NCBI RefSeq assembly: GCF_000422805.1
Contig: NZ_KE383926.1
Coordinates: 137,399-201,398, forward strand
Length of the DNA stretch: 64,000 bases
Source: Nocardioides halotolerans DSM 19273
GTDB taxonomy: Bacteria > Actinomycetota > Actinomycetes > Propionibacteriales > Nocardioidaceae
Direction: 5' to 3'
Shown here: positions 54,700 to 62,717 of the stretch, piece after piece
Layout of the letters: each line of letters starts with the position of its first letter
Position numbering within the stretch: the stretch's first letter is position 1
Made by a program: the position numbers and the translations under genes
Notes under the pieces: generated by a model
What the model was told of the DNA's origin: nothing
Seen by the model: only the letters and a program-made list of their open reading frames with translations
Databases searched by the model: none

Positions 54700-55337
54700 C
54701 CATTGCGCCGCTTGCCCCGAGGCATGGCTTCAACGGAGCCGACCTCCGCTACCTCCGGGGTGCCGTGCAGACCCTGTCCGATGCGCTCGGAGCCAGCAGG
54801 GTGGCCGCTGACCAGGCGGTCCATCCCGCCGTGCGAGCGTTGGCAGCGCGGGTGACCCAGACGCTCACAGACGACATCGGCGCGGTCACCGCACTGCTGG
54901 GCGGATGGGGCGACCAGGAGGGCGTTCGCAACCAGGCTTCACAGCTACGGCAGGGGCCTCTCGAGACCTCCGGAACGAGCGAGCTGCGCTCCTGCAGCGG
55001 TGTCGAGGTCGACCTACGCTTCCTGGAGATCCTCGCGGCGCACACGCACACGGTCCTCGCGGGGACCCGCGAAGAGATGAACGAAGGGTTCGCGCTGCCA
55101 AGCCGGGTCCACGCGGAACAGGCCAGCCGCAGGTGCTGGCAGGAGCTCACCGCGCTCACGGTGGTCCAAGGTGAGCTCGACCCCTTGGTGGGGCCGGCTT
55201 CTGCCGGCGGAACCCCCGCGCCGGGCGCCGGCACAGCGAACGCTCTGGTGCCCCAGGCAGGAGTCGAGCTTGCGGTGCCCCAGGCAGGAGTCGAACCTGC
55301 GACCTTTCGCTTAGGAGGCGGCTGCTCTATCCGCTGA
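54696..55337 (+). CDS. DUF305-like protein running into tRNA-Arg
   Basis: 213 codons. Residues ~10-165 show two helical repeats resembling DUF305 (PAVRALAARVTQTLTDDIGA and DLRFLEILAAHTHTVLAGT), but the usual His-His pairs are mostly lost. The last ~30 residues (VPQAGVELAVPQAGVEPATF and on) are translated from the duplicated tRNA 3' end and the antisense of the tRNA, so the native C-terminus and stop are missing. The ATG overlaps the glycosyltransferase stop. Probably truncated by an integration event. Confidence 0.65.
   Translation: MTIAPLAPRHGFNGADLRYLRGAVQTLSDALGASRVAADQAVHPAVRALAARVTQTLTDDIGAVTALLGGWGDQEGVRNQASQLRQGPLETSGTSELRSCSGVEVDLRFLEILAAHTHTVLAGTREEMNEGFALPSRVHAEQASRRCWQELTALTVVQGELDPLVGPASAGGTPAPGAGTANALVPQAGVELAVPQAGVEPATFRLGGGCSIR
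55249..55275. repeat. Duplicated tRNA-Arg 3' end (att-like)
   Basis: 27 bp identical in the first 19 bases, and in 24 overall, to 55276-55302, the 3' end of the tRNA-Arg gene. The two copies are in direct tandem. Such duplications mark integrase attachment sites. Confidence 0.7.
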
Positions 55338-55348
55338 GCTACTGGGGC
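55276..55348 (-). tRNA. tRNA-Arg (anticodon CCT)
   Basis: 73 nt on the minus strand: acceptor GCCCCAG/CTGGGGC, D arm GCTC/GAGC, anticodon loop CTCCTAA, variable loop AGGTC, T arm GCAGG/CCTGC with TTCGACT, discriminator A, no encoded CCA. The anticodon stem GCCGC/GCGAA has two mismatches (27-43 G-A and 28-42 C-A), so folding or function may be weakened. It would read the rare codon AGG. Confidence 0.9.
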
Positions 55349-55541
55349 TGGTGGTGCTGGTGGTCGTCGATGCAGTGAGACCGCCGGTCATCTTGTCACG
55401 GAGGCTCGCGCCGAGGTGTCGCGGATGTTTGGCGTTACCGGCCGGTCACGGCCATCATTTACCTCACACCCGTAATCTGGCGCGGACGAGCGCGCACCCA
55501 TGTGAGCGGTCCTCCTCCTCGTCAACCAGACACCGGCCCAT

Positions 55542-56849
55542 GTGAAGGTGACGATGCCCGACGCTGCGCAGCACTCTGCCCAGCCCGAGCTGCCGTCCCC
55601 TTATCAACCCGGCAAGCGTCGCGGGCGCGCCCGCCGATCGCACACCGTCGCCAAGGTGCTGCTCTCGACGCTGCTCACCCTGGGCCTGGTCAGCGGCCTG
55701 TCCGTGGCGTTCCTCTACCGCCACCTCGACGGCAACATCAACCACCAAGAGGTGGCCGACCAGCTCTACGACCGGCCGGAGAAGGTGCACATCGACGCGC
55801 CGAAGCAGCCGATCAACATCCTGGTGATGGGCAGCGACTCGCGCGACTGTGAGGGCTGCGGCATCGACGGCGAGGCCGGCGGCGGGTCCGACACCACGAT
55901 CCTGTTCCACCTCTCGGCCGACCGGCAGTCGGCGTACGGCGTCTCGATCCCGCGCGACTCGCTGGTCGACCGGCCCGACTGCAAGACCGAGGACGGCGAC
56001 ACCATCCCGGGCGGCAGCAACGCGATGTGGAACGCCGCCTACACCTACGGCGGCCCCGCCTGCACGATCCAGCAGTTCGAGCAGGACACCGGCATCAAGG
56101 TCGACAACTACGTCGTCGTCGACTTCGGCAGCTTCAAGGGCATGGTCGACGCCGTCGACGGCGTCGAGGTGTGCGTGCCCGAGGACATCGACTCCTCCGA
56201 GTACGGCATCACCATCCCGGCCGGCACCCGCACCCTCGACGGCAAGGAGGCGCTCGCCTACGTGCGCGTGCGCCACGGCGTCGGCGACGGCAGCGACATC
56301 GGCCGCATCAAGCGCCAGCAGGCCTTCATCGGGGCCCTGGTCGCCAAGGTGCTCTCCAGCGGCACCCTGACCCGCTTCGACCGGCTGGTCCGGTTCCTCA
56401 ACGCCGCGACCAAGGGCCTGACCACCGACATCAACAGCATCAAGGACATGGCGAAGGTCGGCCTGCAGTTCCAGGACATCGGCCTCAAGCGCATCCGGTT
56501 CATCACCGTGCCGTTCGTCTACAGCACCGCCCAGCCCGGCCGGGTCGAGTGGACCTCGGACGCCGCCGTCCTGTGGGACCGGATCGCCCACGACAAGCCG
56601 CTGGGCAAGCTGCGCGACGGCTCGCTCGGGGCCAACCAGGTGCCGAGCGGCACGGCGAGCGAGTCGGCGTCGGGCACCTCCTCGCCGTCGGGCTCCGAGT
56701 CGTCCAGCAGCGAGTCGTCCAGCAGCGAGTCCGCCGACACCGAGTCGCCGTCGAGCACGACGTCGCCGTCCGCCGACGAGACCGAGGAGTCCGACGACGG
56801 CGTCGACGCGAGCGCCGACGACCTTGAGTTCGCCGGACTGTGCACATGA
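55542..56849 (+). CDS. LytR-CpsA-Psr (LCP) family protein
   Basis: 435 aa. Cytoplasmic basic N-terminus (GKRRGRARRSH), a membrane helix (~38-60), then the LCP domain with INILVMGSDSRD, SDTTILFHLSADRQSAYGVS, IPRDSLVD, and the Arg-rich end YVRVRHGVGDGSDIGRIKRQ. LCP enzymes attach wall glycopolymers to peptidoglycan from lipid-linked precursors. The C-terminus is a Ser/Glu/Asp-rich low-complexity tail with a tandem ESSSS repeat. The start is GTG 55542 or ATG 55554. Its stop overlaps the next small gene (ATGA). Confidence 0.93.
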   Translation: MKVTMPDAAQHSAQPELPSPYQPGKRRGRARRSHTVAKVLLSTLLTLGLVSGLSVAFLYRHLDGNINHQEVADQLYDRPEKVHIDAPKQPINILVMGSDSRDCEGCGIDGEAGGGSDTTILFHLSADRQSAYGVSIPRDSLVDRPDCKTEDGDTIPGGSNAMWNAAYTYGGPACTIQQFEQDTGIKVDNYVVVDFGSFKGMVDAVDGVEVCVPEDIDSSEYGITIPAGTRTLDGKEALAYVRVRHGVGDGSDIGRIKRQQAFIGALVAKVLSSGTLTRFDRLVRFLNAATKGLTTDINSIKDMAKVGLQFQDIGLKRIRFITVPFVYSTAQPGRVEWTSDAAVLWDRIAHDKPLGKLRDGSLGANQVPSGTASESASGTSSPSGSESSSSESSSSESADTESPSSTTSPSADETEESDDGVDASADDLEFAGLCT

Positions 56850-57019
56850 GCACGCCCGAGCCCGACTGGCAGCGCAAGCGGCGGCTGACCGAGGTCTTCG
56901 GCGACGTGCTTCCGGAGACGACCAGCGACGAGCGCGACCCCGCCGAGCAGGACGGGAGCGCGGCCGAGCGCAGCGACACCTGGCTCAAGGAGCAGGTGCC
57001 GCCGCACCACGGCAGCTAG
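56846..57019 (+). CDS. Conserved 57-aa charged protein
   Basis: It reads MSTPEPDWQRKRRLTEVFGD, then VLPETTSDERDPAEQDG and ends VPPHHGS. Highly charged, no membrane segment. The pattern PDWxRKRRLxEVFGDVLPETTxDE is one I associate with short actinobacterial conserved proteins. ATG overlaps the LCP stop. Function unknown. Confidence 0.8.
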   Translation: MSTPEPDWQRKRRLTEVFGDVLPETTSDERDPAEQDGSAAERSDTWLKEQVPPHHGS

Positions 57020-57020
57020 A

Positions 57021-57413
57021 TCAGACGGTCGGCGGGACGGCGGGGGGAACGCCGCCACCCTGCTGGGCCGCGAGCAGGTCGCGGATCTCCTGGAGCAGCT
57101 TGATGTCCTCGGGCGTGCCCGGCTCGGGGCTCGGGAAGTAGCGCTCCTTGGCCTCGGTGTAGGGCAGGACGATCACGAAGTAGACGACCGCGGCCAGGAT
57201 CAGGAACGTGATCACCGCGGTGATCCACGCGCCCACGCTCACCCCGCCGGGATGGTAGTTGGAGAAGTCGGGCGTGCCGCCGATCTTGCCGACGAGGTCC
57301 ATCAGCATGTTGACGGTCGCCGTCACGACTGCGGCGAACGCCGCCGCCATCACGAACGCCACGGCGAGCTCGACCAGGTTGCCGCGCAGGATGAAGTTCT
57401 TGAAGCCGGTCAC
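57021..57413 (-). CDS. mscL: Large-conductance mechanosensitive channel
   Basis: 130 aa. N-terminal FKNFILRGNLVELAVAFVMA forms the pore-lining TM1; TM2 is GAWITAVITFLILAAVVYFV; the C-terminal helix includes LLQEIRDLLAAQ. A homopentameric emergency valve in the inner membrane. GTG at 57413 is preceded by GGAGG. Convergent with the 57-aa gene (1 bp apart). Confidence 0.97.
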   Translation of the reverse strand: MTGFKNFILRGNLVELAVAFVMAAAFAAVVTATVNMLMDLVGKIGGTPDFSNYHPGGVSVGAWITAVITFLILAAVVYFVIVLPYTEAKERYFPSPEPGTPEDIKLLQEIRDLLAAQQGGGVPPAVPPTV

Positions 57414-57445
57414 GATGACCTCCGAGTCGGTTGGATCCGGCCACG

Positions 57446-58075
57446 CTAATGGGACCAGGCCACGGTGAGGAACCTCGTCAGCGTCGCGGACGAGACGCCG
57501 GCGACCTCCGACGGACGCACGCCCAGCACCACGAGCCGCCCGGGCAGGCCGTCGGCCGCGGCGTCGGCGGGCGGGGGTGGGAGGGCCAGCACCAGCGCGG
57601 CGCGGGCCACGGTCGAGGCCGGCCCGCCCTGCGGGTCGACGGAGATCACGTCGACCTCGTCGCCGGTGCGGAGCAGGTCGGCCATGGCCGTGTCGGGCAG
57701 CCGGACCGGCAGCGCCACGAGGTCTGGACGGTCGCGCACCAGCGCGGCGCCGAGCAGCGCGGCGTCGGTGATCGGCTGGCCCCGCCGCAGCGGCCCGGCC
57801 AGCCGGCGTCCGACCGGGTCACGGAGGTGGCCGGCCGGGACCGTGCCCGGGGCGAAGCGGGCCGTGGTGAGGTCGTCGGGCTCGAGCACCGCCCCCGCGC
57901 CGAGGTCGTGGGCGGCGACGGTCACCGGCACCCGGTCGGGCGGTGGCGCCGCCGTCGCCCGGAGGCCGGCCCACACCGCGAGCAGGGCGCAGAGGGCGGC
58001 GAGCAGCCGTCGGCGTCGCAGCCCCGCACGACGCACGCGGCGGCCGGCGGAGCGCAGTCGGGTCAGGAGGGACAC
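57446..58075 (-). CDS. SAF-domain protein (CpaB/RcpC-like)
   Basis: 209 aa. Arg-rich N-terminus, one membrane helix (~22-42), then a SAF domain (VTVAAHDLGAGAVLEPDDLT, RRLAGPLRRGQPITDAAL) and a second beta domain (LVALPVRLPDTAMADLLRTG, DEVDVISVDP). CpaB/RcpC proteins belong to Flp pilus machinery, but no other tad/flp genes are in view. The start is GTG at 58075. Confidence 0.85.
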   Translation of the reverse strand: MSLLTRLRSAGRRVRRAGLRRRRLLAALCALLAVWAGLRATAAPPPDRVPVTVAAHDLGAGAVLEPDDLTTARFAPGTVPAGHLRDPVGRRLAGPLRRGQPITDAALLGAALVRDRPDLVALPVRLPDTAMADLLRTGDEVDVISVDPQGGPASTVARAALVLALPPPPADAAADGLPGRLVVLGVRPSEVAGVSSATLTRFLTVAWSH

Positions 58076-58140
58076 GCGGGCGACGCTACGAGCGCGCGCC
58101 TATGGCCCTCAGCCCCCGGACAGCGGGCTGTGGAGAAGAC

Positions 58141-58476
58141 TCAGCTGGCGGTCGGCTGGGGAGACTTCGTGGCCGAGCTGGACGAGCTCGATGAGCCCGA
58201 CGAGCCCGAGTCGCTCGACGTCGACGTCGAGGACGACGAGCTGTCGCTGGACGAGGTCGACTTCTCCGACGAGGCGGCGGGCTCGGACGAGGTCTGCTTG
58301 CCGCGGCTGTCGGTGCGGTAGAACCCGGAGCCCTTGAAGACCACGCCCACGGCGTTGAACACCTTGCGCAGCCTGCCCTGGCACTGCGGGCAGACGGTCA
58401 GGGCGTCGTCACTGAAGCTCTGGACCTGCTCGAACGCGTGCCCGCACTCGGTGCAGGCGTACTGGTAAGTGGGCAA
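58141..58476 (-). CDS. FmdB-family zinc ribbon protein (Ruc/Rv0991c-like)
   Basis: 111 aa. The N-terminal zinc ribbon is MPTYQYACTECGHAFEQVQS with CTEC and CPQC pairs, then VFNAVGVVFKGSGFYRTDSR. The rest is a ~45-residue Ser-rich disordered tail. The mycobacterial homologue Rv0991c (Ruc) is a redox-regulated chaperone, and the neighbours here match its locus. The start is TTG at 58476 behind GAGGAGCTCCG. Confidence 0.9.
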   Translation of the reverse strand: MPTYQYACTECGHAFEQVQSFSDDALTVCPQCQGRLRKVFNAVGVVFKGSGFYRTDSRGKQTSSEPAASSEKSTSSSDSSSSSTSTSSDSGSSGSSSSSSSATKSPQPTAS

Positions 58477-58532
58477 CGGAGCTCCTCGGGAGGTTTAGCA
58501 CTCGACCGGGTCGACTGCCAGATGGTACCCCG

Positions 58533-59114
58533 TCAGAACGCCGACACGAACCTCGTGATTCCCGCCGGGCTGGCGGCGGCCGTCACCGGCCGGTCGTGGG
58601 GCTCCACCGGGACGTCGAGGCCGACCTCGTCGTCGTAGAGCAGCACGCAGGTGAAGGTCCCCACCGGCACCCGCGCCAGGGCCCGGTCGTAGGACCCGCC
58701 GCCGCGCCCCAGCCGCTCGCCCCGCGCCGAGACCGCGAGGCCCGGGAGCAGCACCACGTCGGCGGTGGCCACGGCCTCGGGCCCCAGCCGCGGACCGCCC
58801 GGCTCGAACAGCCCGAACCGCGCCGGCACGAGGTCGTCGTCTCCGGCGTACGCCGCCCAGTCGAGGTCGTGGTCGGGCAGCAGCACCGGCAGCACGATGC
58901 GCGTGCCGGCGGTCGCGAGCGCGTGCAGCAGGGGAGCGGTCCCGGGCTCCGGCCCGGTCGCGACGTACGCCGCCACCGTGGCCGCCCGGTGGAGCTCCGG
59001 AGCGGCGAGGAGGTGACGCGCGATCTCGCCCGCGGCCTCCGAGCGTTCGAGCAGCGGGCGCCGGTTGCGGGTGGTCACCAGCTGGTCGCGCATCGCCGTC
59101 TTCGCCCCGACCAC
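58533..59114 (-). CDS. 5-formyltetrahydrofolate cyclo-ligase
   Basis: 193 aa. Nucleotide-binding and family motifs: GPEPGTAPLLHAL, ADVVLLPGLAVSARGERLGR, GGGSYDRALARVP. It converts 5-formyl-THF plus ATP to 5,10-methenyl-THF. GTG at 59114 is 6 nt after TAGGCT on the minus strand, so it is leaderless; ATG seven codons in is an alternative. Divergent from the UDPGP gene with only 22 bp between. Confidence 0.93.
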   Translation of the reverse strand: MVGAKTAMRDQLVTTRNRRPLLERSEAAGEIARHLLAAPELHRAATVAAYVATGPEPGTAPLLHALATAGTRIVLPVLLPDHDLDWAAYAGDDDLVPARFGLFEPGGPRLGPEAVATADVVLLPGLAVSARGERLGRGGGSYDRALARVPVGTFTCVLLYDDEVGLDVPVEPHDRPVTAAASPAGITRFVSAF

Positions 59115-59120
59115 GAAGCC

Positions 59121-59130
59121 AGCCTACGAT
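59121..59130. promoter_or_regulatory. Bidirectional promoter with overlapping -10 boxes
   Basis: AGCCTACGAT contains TACGAT (59125-59130), 6 nt before the + strand ATG at 59137. It also contains, on the minus strand, TAGGCT (59121-59126), 6 nt before the GTG at 59114. The two boxes share the central TA pair. Confidence 0.7.
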
Positions 59131-59136
59131 CAAGGT

Positions 59137-60519
59137 ATGGGTAGTTCAGGGCTCAACAAGGCCCGCGACAAGATGGCCGCCGCCGGGGTGGACGAGGTCG
59201 CCATCGAGACGTTCGCGCACTACTTCCGCCTGCTCGAGCACGGCGAGACCGGGATGATCCCCGAGTCCATGATCGAGCCGGTCGACATCGAGGCCCTCGC
59301 CGACGTCGAGGTCGGCGACGACGACGCCGCGGCCGCGATCCGCACCACCGCCGTCATCAAGCTCAACGGCGGCCTCGGCACCTCGATGGGCATGGACCGC
59401 GCCAAGTCGCTGCTCTGCGTGCGCCGCGGCCTCTCGTTCCTCGACATCATCGCCCGGCAGGTGCTCCACCTCCGCCGGGAGTACGACGCCCCGCTGCCGC
59501 TGCTGTTCATGAACAGCTTCCGCACCTCCGAGGACACGATGGCCGCCCTGGCGCGCTACGAGGACCTCCCGGTCGAGGGGCTGCCGCTGGAGTTCCTGCA
59601 GAACAAGGAGCCCAAGCTCCTGGCCAAGGACCTCTCGCCGGTGAGCTGGCCCAAGGACCCCGACCTCGAGTGGTGCCCGCCCGGCCACGGCGACCTCTAC
59701 ACCGCGCTGCGCGGCACCGGTCTCCTCGAGCAGCTCATCGAGGCGGGCTACGACCGCGTGTTCGTGTCCAACTCCGACAACCTCGGCGCCGTCCCCGACG
59801 CGCGCGTGGCCGGCTGGTTCGCGACCAGCGGCGCGCCGTTCGCGATCGAGGCCGTCCGGCGCACCCCCTCGGACAAGAAGGGCGGCCACTTCGCGCGCCG
59901 CCGGTCCGACGGGCGGATCGTCCTGCGCGAGACCGCGCAGACCCTCCCGGAGGACCGCGAGTCGCTCGCCGACCTCGGCCGGCACAGGTTCTGCTCGACC
60001 AACAACCTGTGGTTCGACCTGCGCAAGATGAAGGAGGCCCTCGACGTCCGCGACGGCATCCTCGGCCTGCCGCTGATCCGCAACGAGAAGACCGTCGACC
60101 CGGGTGATGCCTCGAGCCCCGCGGTCATCCAGGTCGAGACCGCGATGGGCGCGGCCGTGGAGGTCTTCCCCGACTCCCGGCTGATCGAGGTCGGTCGCGA
60201 CCGCTTCGTGCCGGTCAAGACGACCAACGACCTGCTCGTCATCCGCTCCGACGTCTACGACATCGGCTCCGACTTCGTGCTCGACCAGGTCTCCGACGAG
60301 ATCCCCTACGTCGACCTCGACGGCAAGGTCTACAAGGTGGTCGGCGAGTTCGACCGGCGGTTCCCGGCAGGCACGCCGTCGATGAGGAAGGCGACCAGCC
60401 TCACCGTCTCGGGCGACTTCACCTTCGGCGCCCACGTCCAGGTGGTCGGCGAGGTCGAGCTGTCGACGACCTCGGCGGAGCGGATCCCCGACGACGCCGT
60501 TCTTGCTGCAGACTCCTGA
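59137..60519 (+). CDS. UTP-glucose-1-phosphate uridylyltransferase, UDPGP type
   Basis: 460 aa, the eukaryote-like UDPGP fold rather than the ~300-aa bacterial GalU. Motifs: VIKLNGGLGTSMGMDRAKSL (nucleotide binding), LLFMNSFRTSEDT, WCPPGHGDLYTALRGTGLLE, FVSNSDNLGA, and KTTNDLLVIRSD. It makes UDP-glucose for wall polymers and osmolytes. ATG is set by the leaderless promoter. In mycobacteria the same slot beside the cyclo-ligase holds galU. Confidence 0.93.
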   Translation: MGSSGLNKARDKMAAAGVDEVAIETFAHYFRLLEHGETGMIPESMIEPVDIEALADVEVGDDDAAAAIRTTAVIKLNGGLGTSMGMDRAKSLLCVRRGLSFLDIIARQVLHLRREYDAPLPLLFMNSFRTSEDTMAALARYEDLPVEGLPLEFLQNKEPKLLAKDLSPVSWPKDPDLEWCPPGHGDLYTALRGTGLLEQLIEAGYDRVFVSNSDNLGAVPDARVAGWFATSGAPFAIEAVRRTPSDKKGGHFARRRSDGRIVLRETAQTLPEDRESLADLGRHRFCSTNNLWFDLRKMKEALDVRDGILGLPLIRNEKTVDPGDASSPAVIQVETAMGAAVEVFPDSRLIEVGRDRFVPVKTTNDLLVIRSDVYDIGSDFVLDQVSDEIPYVDLDGKVYKVVGEFDRRFPAGTPSMRKATSLTVSGDFTFGAHVQVVGEVELSTTSAERIPDDAVLAADS

Positions 60520-60521
60520 GC

Positions 60522-61757
60522 GTGATGGACCAGCCCTGCACCGTCGAGGAGCACCTCGCGCGCGTGCTCGGGGGCGTGCGTCCGATGGCGCCGGTCTCCC
60601 AGCCGCTGCTCGACACGCTCGGCCTGGCCTGCGCCGAGGACGTCGTCGCCGCGGTCTCGCTGCCGGGCTTCGACAACTCCGCGATGGACGGCTACGCCGT
60701 ACGCCGGGCGGACGTCGCGTCCGCCACCGCGGACCAGCCGGTGACGCTGCCGGTGGCCGGCCAGATCGGCGCCGGGCAGGCGACGCTGCGCGAGCTGCCG
60801 GCCGGCGCGGCGGCCAAGATCATGACCGGCGCGCCGATCCCCGAGGGCGCCGACGCGGTGGTCCCCTACGAGTGGACCGACCGCGGCGCCGACGTCGTCC
60901 GGATCAGCCAGGCGCCCGCCGCCGGGCAGCACGTGCGGCCGCAGGGCGACGACCTCTCCGCGGGTGACCTCGTCGTGGCCGAGGGCACGGTGCTCGGCCC
61001 GCGACACCTCGGGCTGCTCGCCTCGGTCGGCCGCGCCAGGGTGCTCGCGCGCCCGCGGCCCCGCGTCGTCATCCTCTCCACGGGCTCCGAGCTGCGCGAG
61101 CCGGGCGACGAGCTCGGCCACGACTCGATCTACGACGGCAACTCCTACCTGCTCGCCGCCGCGGTGCTGCGGGCCGGTGCGGTGCCCCACCGCGTCGGCA
61201 TCGTCACCGACGAGGCCGGGGTCTTCCTCAAGACGCTGCACCAGGAGCTGGCCGGCGCCGACCTGGTGGTCACCTCGGGTGGCGTCTCCCAGGGCGACTT
61301 CGACGTCGTGAAGGAGGCCCTGCGCGAGGAGGGCGTGTGGTTCGGCGGGGTCGCCATGCAGCCCGGCAAGCCCCAGGGCTTCGGGCTGGTCGGCCCGGAG
61401 GGCCGCGGGGTGCCGATCGTGACCCTGCCCGGCAACTCCGTCTCGGCGTACATCTCCTTCGAGGTGTTCGTGCTGCCGGCGATCCGCACGCTGATGGGCC
61501 TGACACCGACCTCGCGTCCGCTGGTCGAGGCGCGGCTCACCCGCGCCATGACGTCGCCCGCGGGCCGGCGCCAGTTCATGCGCGGCGAGGTCGGCACCGA
61601 CGCCGGCGGGCGGTACGTCGACCCCGTGGGCGGCCCCGGCTCGCACCTGATCGGCGCGCTGGCCGAGGCCAACAGCCTGATCGTCGTCCCCGAGGACGCC
61701 ACCGAGCTGGCCGAGGGCGACCGGGTCCAGGTGCTGGTGCTGGACGGGGAGTTCTGA
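60522..61757 (+). CDS. moeA: MoeA-like molybdotransferase (Glp-like)
   Basis: 411 aa. Domains: N-terminal MoeA_N with LPGFDNSAMDGYAVRRADVA and IMTGAPIPEGADAVVPYE; the MoCF domain with STGSELREPG, DSIYDGNSYLLAAAVLRAGA, VTSGGVSQGDFDVVKEAL and LPGNSVSAYISFEVFV; and the C-terminal MoeA_C. It inserts molybdate into molybdopterin. The order cyclo-ligase, UGPase, moeA, rimJ-like, membrane protein matches mycobacterial Rv0992c-Rv0996, where the MoeA-like protein (Glp) binds FtsZ, so a division role is possible. The start is GTG 60522 or ATG 60525. Confidence 0.94.
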   Translation: MMDQPCTVEEHLARVLGGVRPMAPVSQPLLDTLGLACAEDVVAAVSLPGFDNSAMDGYAVRRADVASATADQPVTLPVAGQIGAGQATLRELPAGAAAKIMTGAPIPEGADAVVPYEWTDRGADVVRISQAPAAGQHVRPQGDDLSAGDLVVAEGTVLGPRHLGLLASVGRARVLARPRPRVVILSTGSELREPGDELGHDSIYDGNSYLLAAAVLRAGAVPHRVGIVTDEAGVFLKTLHQELAGADLVVTSGGVSQGDFDVVKEALREEGVWFGGVAMQPGKPQGFGLVGPEGRGVPIVTLPGNSVSAYISFEVFVLPAIRTLMGLTPTSRPLVEARLTRAMTSPAGRRQFMRGEVGTDAGGRYVDPVGGPGSHLIGALAEANSLIVVPEDATELAEGDRVQVLVLDGEF

Positions 61758-61758
61758 G

Positions 61759-62235
61759 ATGGCCATCGGCGACCGCCTCACCCACGTCGACGAGTCCGGG
61801 GCCGCCCGCATGGTCGACGTCTCCGACAAGGACGTCACCGCGCGCTCCGCGACCGCCAGCGGCCGGGTGCTCGTGTCGGCGCGGGTCGTCGAGCTGCTCA
61901 GGGGCGAGGGCGTCCCCAAGGGCGACGCGCTCGCGGTCGCGCGGCTCGCCGGGATCATGGGCGCCAAGCAGACGCCGTCGCTGATCCCGCTCTGCCACCC
62001 GCTCGCCATCTCGGGAGTCACCGTCGACCTCGCCGTCTCCGACGAGTCGGTCGACATCACCGCCACCGTGCGCACCACCGACCGCACGGGGGTGGAGATG
62101 GAGGCGCTCACCGCGGTCTCCGTCGCCGCGCTCACGGTCGTCGACATGGTCAAGGCCGTCGACAAGGCCGCCGTGATCACCGACGTGCGGGTCGAGGCGA
62201 AGTCCGGCGGCCGGTCGGGGGACTGGTCGCGATGA
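61759..62235 (+). CDS. moaC: Cyclic pyranopterin monophosphate synthase
   Basis: 158 aa. MoaC motifs: LTHVDESGAARMVDVSDK, GIMGAKQTPSLIPLCHPLAI, GVEMEALTAVSVAALTVVDM, KAVDKAAVITDVRVEAKSGG. It catalyses the second half of GTP-to-cPMP conversion in molybdenum cofactor synthesis. It starts 1 bp after the moeA stop and overlaps the next gene (ATGA), so it is one operon. Confidence 0.97.
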   Translation: MAIGDRLTHVDESGAARMVDVSDKDVTARSATASGRVLVSARVVELLRGEGVPKGDALAVARLAGIMGAKQTPSLIPLCHPLAISGVTVDLAVSDESVDITATVRTTDRTGVEMEALTAVSVAALTVVDMVKAVDKAAVITDVRVEAKSGGRSGDWSR

Positions 62236-62717
62236 CCGCGGAGCCGATGCTCGGCGTCGTCGTCGTGGCCTCCAACCGCGCCGCCGCCGGGGTCTACGAG
62301 GACACCACCGGCCCGCTGCTCGTCGAGTTCCTCGCCGGGCTCGGGTTCGAGACCGGGCCGCCGGCCGTCGTACCCGACGGCGAGCCCGTTGCCGACGCCA
62401 TCCGCGCGGCCGTGGGCTCGGGGGCGCGCGTCGTCCTCACCACCGGCGGCACCGGCCTCACGCCGACCGACCGGACGCCGGAGGTGACCAGGCCGCTGCT
62501 GGACGCCGAGATCCCCGGGCTGGCCGAGGCGATCCGCGCCCACGGGGTCGACAAGGGTGTGCCCACCGCCGTCCTCTCGCGCGGGCTGGCCGGCCGGGTC
62601 GGCAGCTGCGTGGTCGTGAACCTGCCCGGCTCCCGCGGCGGAGTGAAGGACGCCATCGCGGTGCTCCAGGACGTGCTGGTGCACGCCGCCGAGCAGGTGG
62701 TGGGCAGTGACCACTGA
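62232..62717 (+). CDS. MogA/MoaB-family molybdopterin adenylyltransferase-like protein
   Basis: 161 aa. MoCF-binding fold: VVVASNRAAAGVYEDTTGPL, VVLTTGGTGLTPTDRTPEVT, SRGLAGRVGSCVVVNLPGSR. Family members adenylylate molybdopterin. ATG overlaps moaC; the GNAT gene starts inside its last codons. Mog versus MoaB cannot be resolved by eye. Confidence 0.92.
   Translation: MTAEPMLGVVVVASNRAAAGVYEDTTGPLLVEFLAGLGFETGPPAVVPDGEPVADAIRAAVGSGARVVLTTGGTGLTPTDRTPEVTRPLLDAEIPGLAEAIRAHGVDKGVPTAVLSRGLAGRVGSCVVVNLPGSRGGVKDAIAVLQDVLVHAAEQVVGSDH

Noticed and set aside
55270-55337. PQAGVEPATF-type peptide as a genuine protein motif
   Set aside because: It is the well-known artefact of translating the antisense of a tRNA gene.
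56690-56770. Tandem GAGTCGTCCAGCAGC repeats as a regulatory or mobile repeat
   Set aside because: They encode the Ser/Glu low-complexity tail of the LCP protein and are explained by coding slippage.
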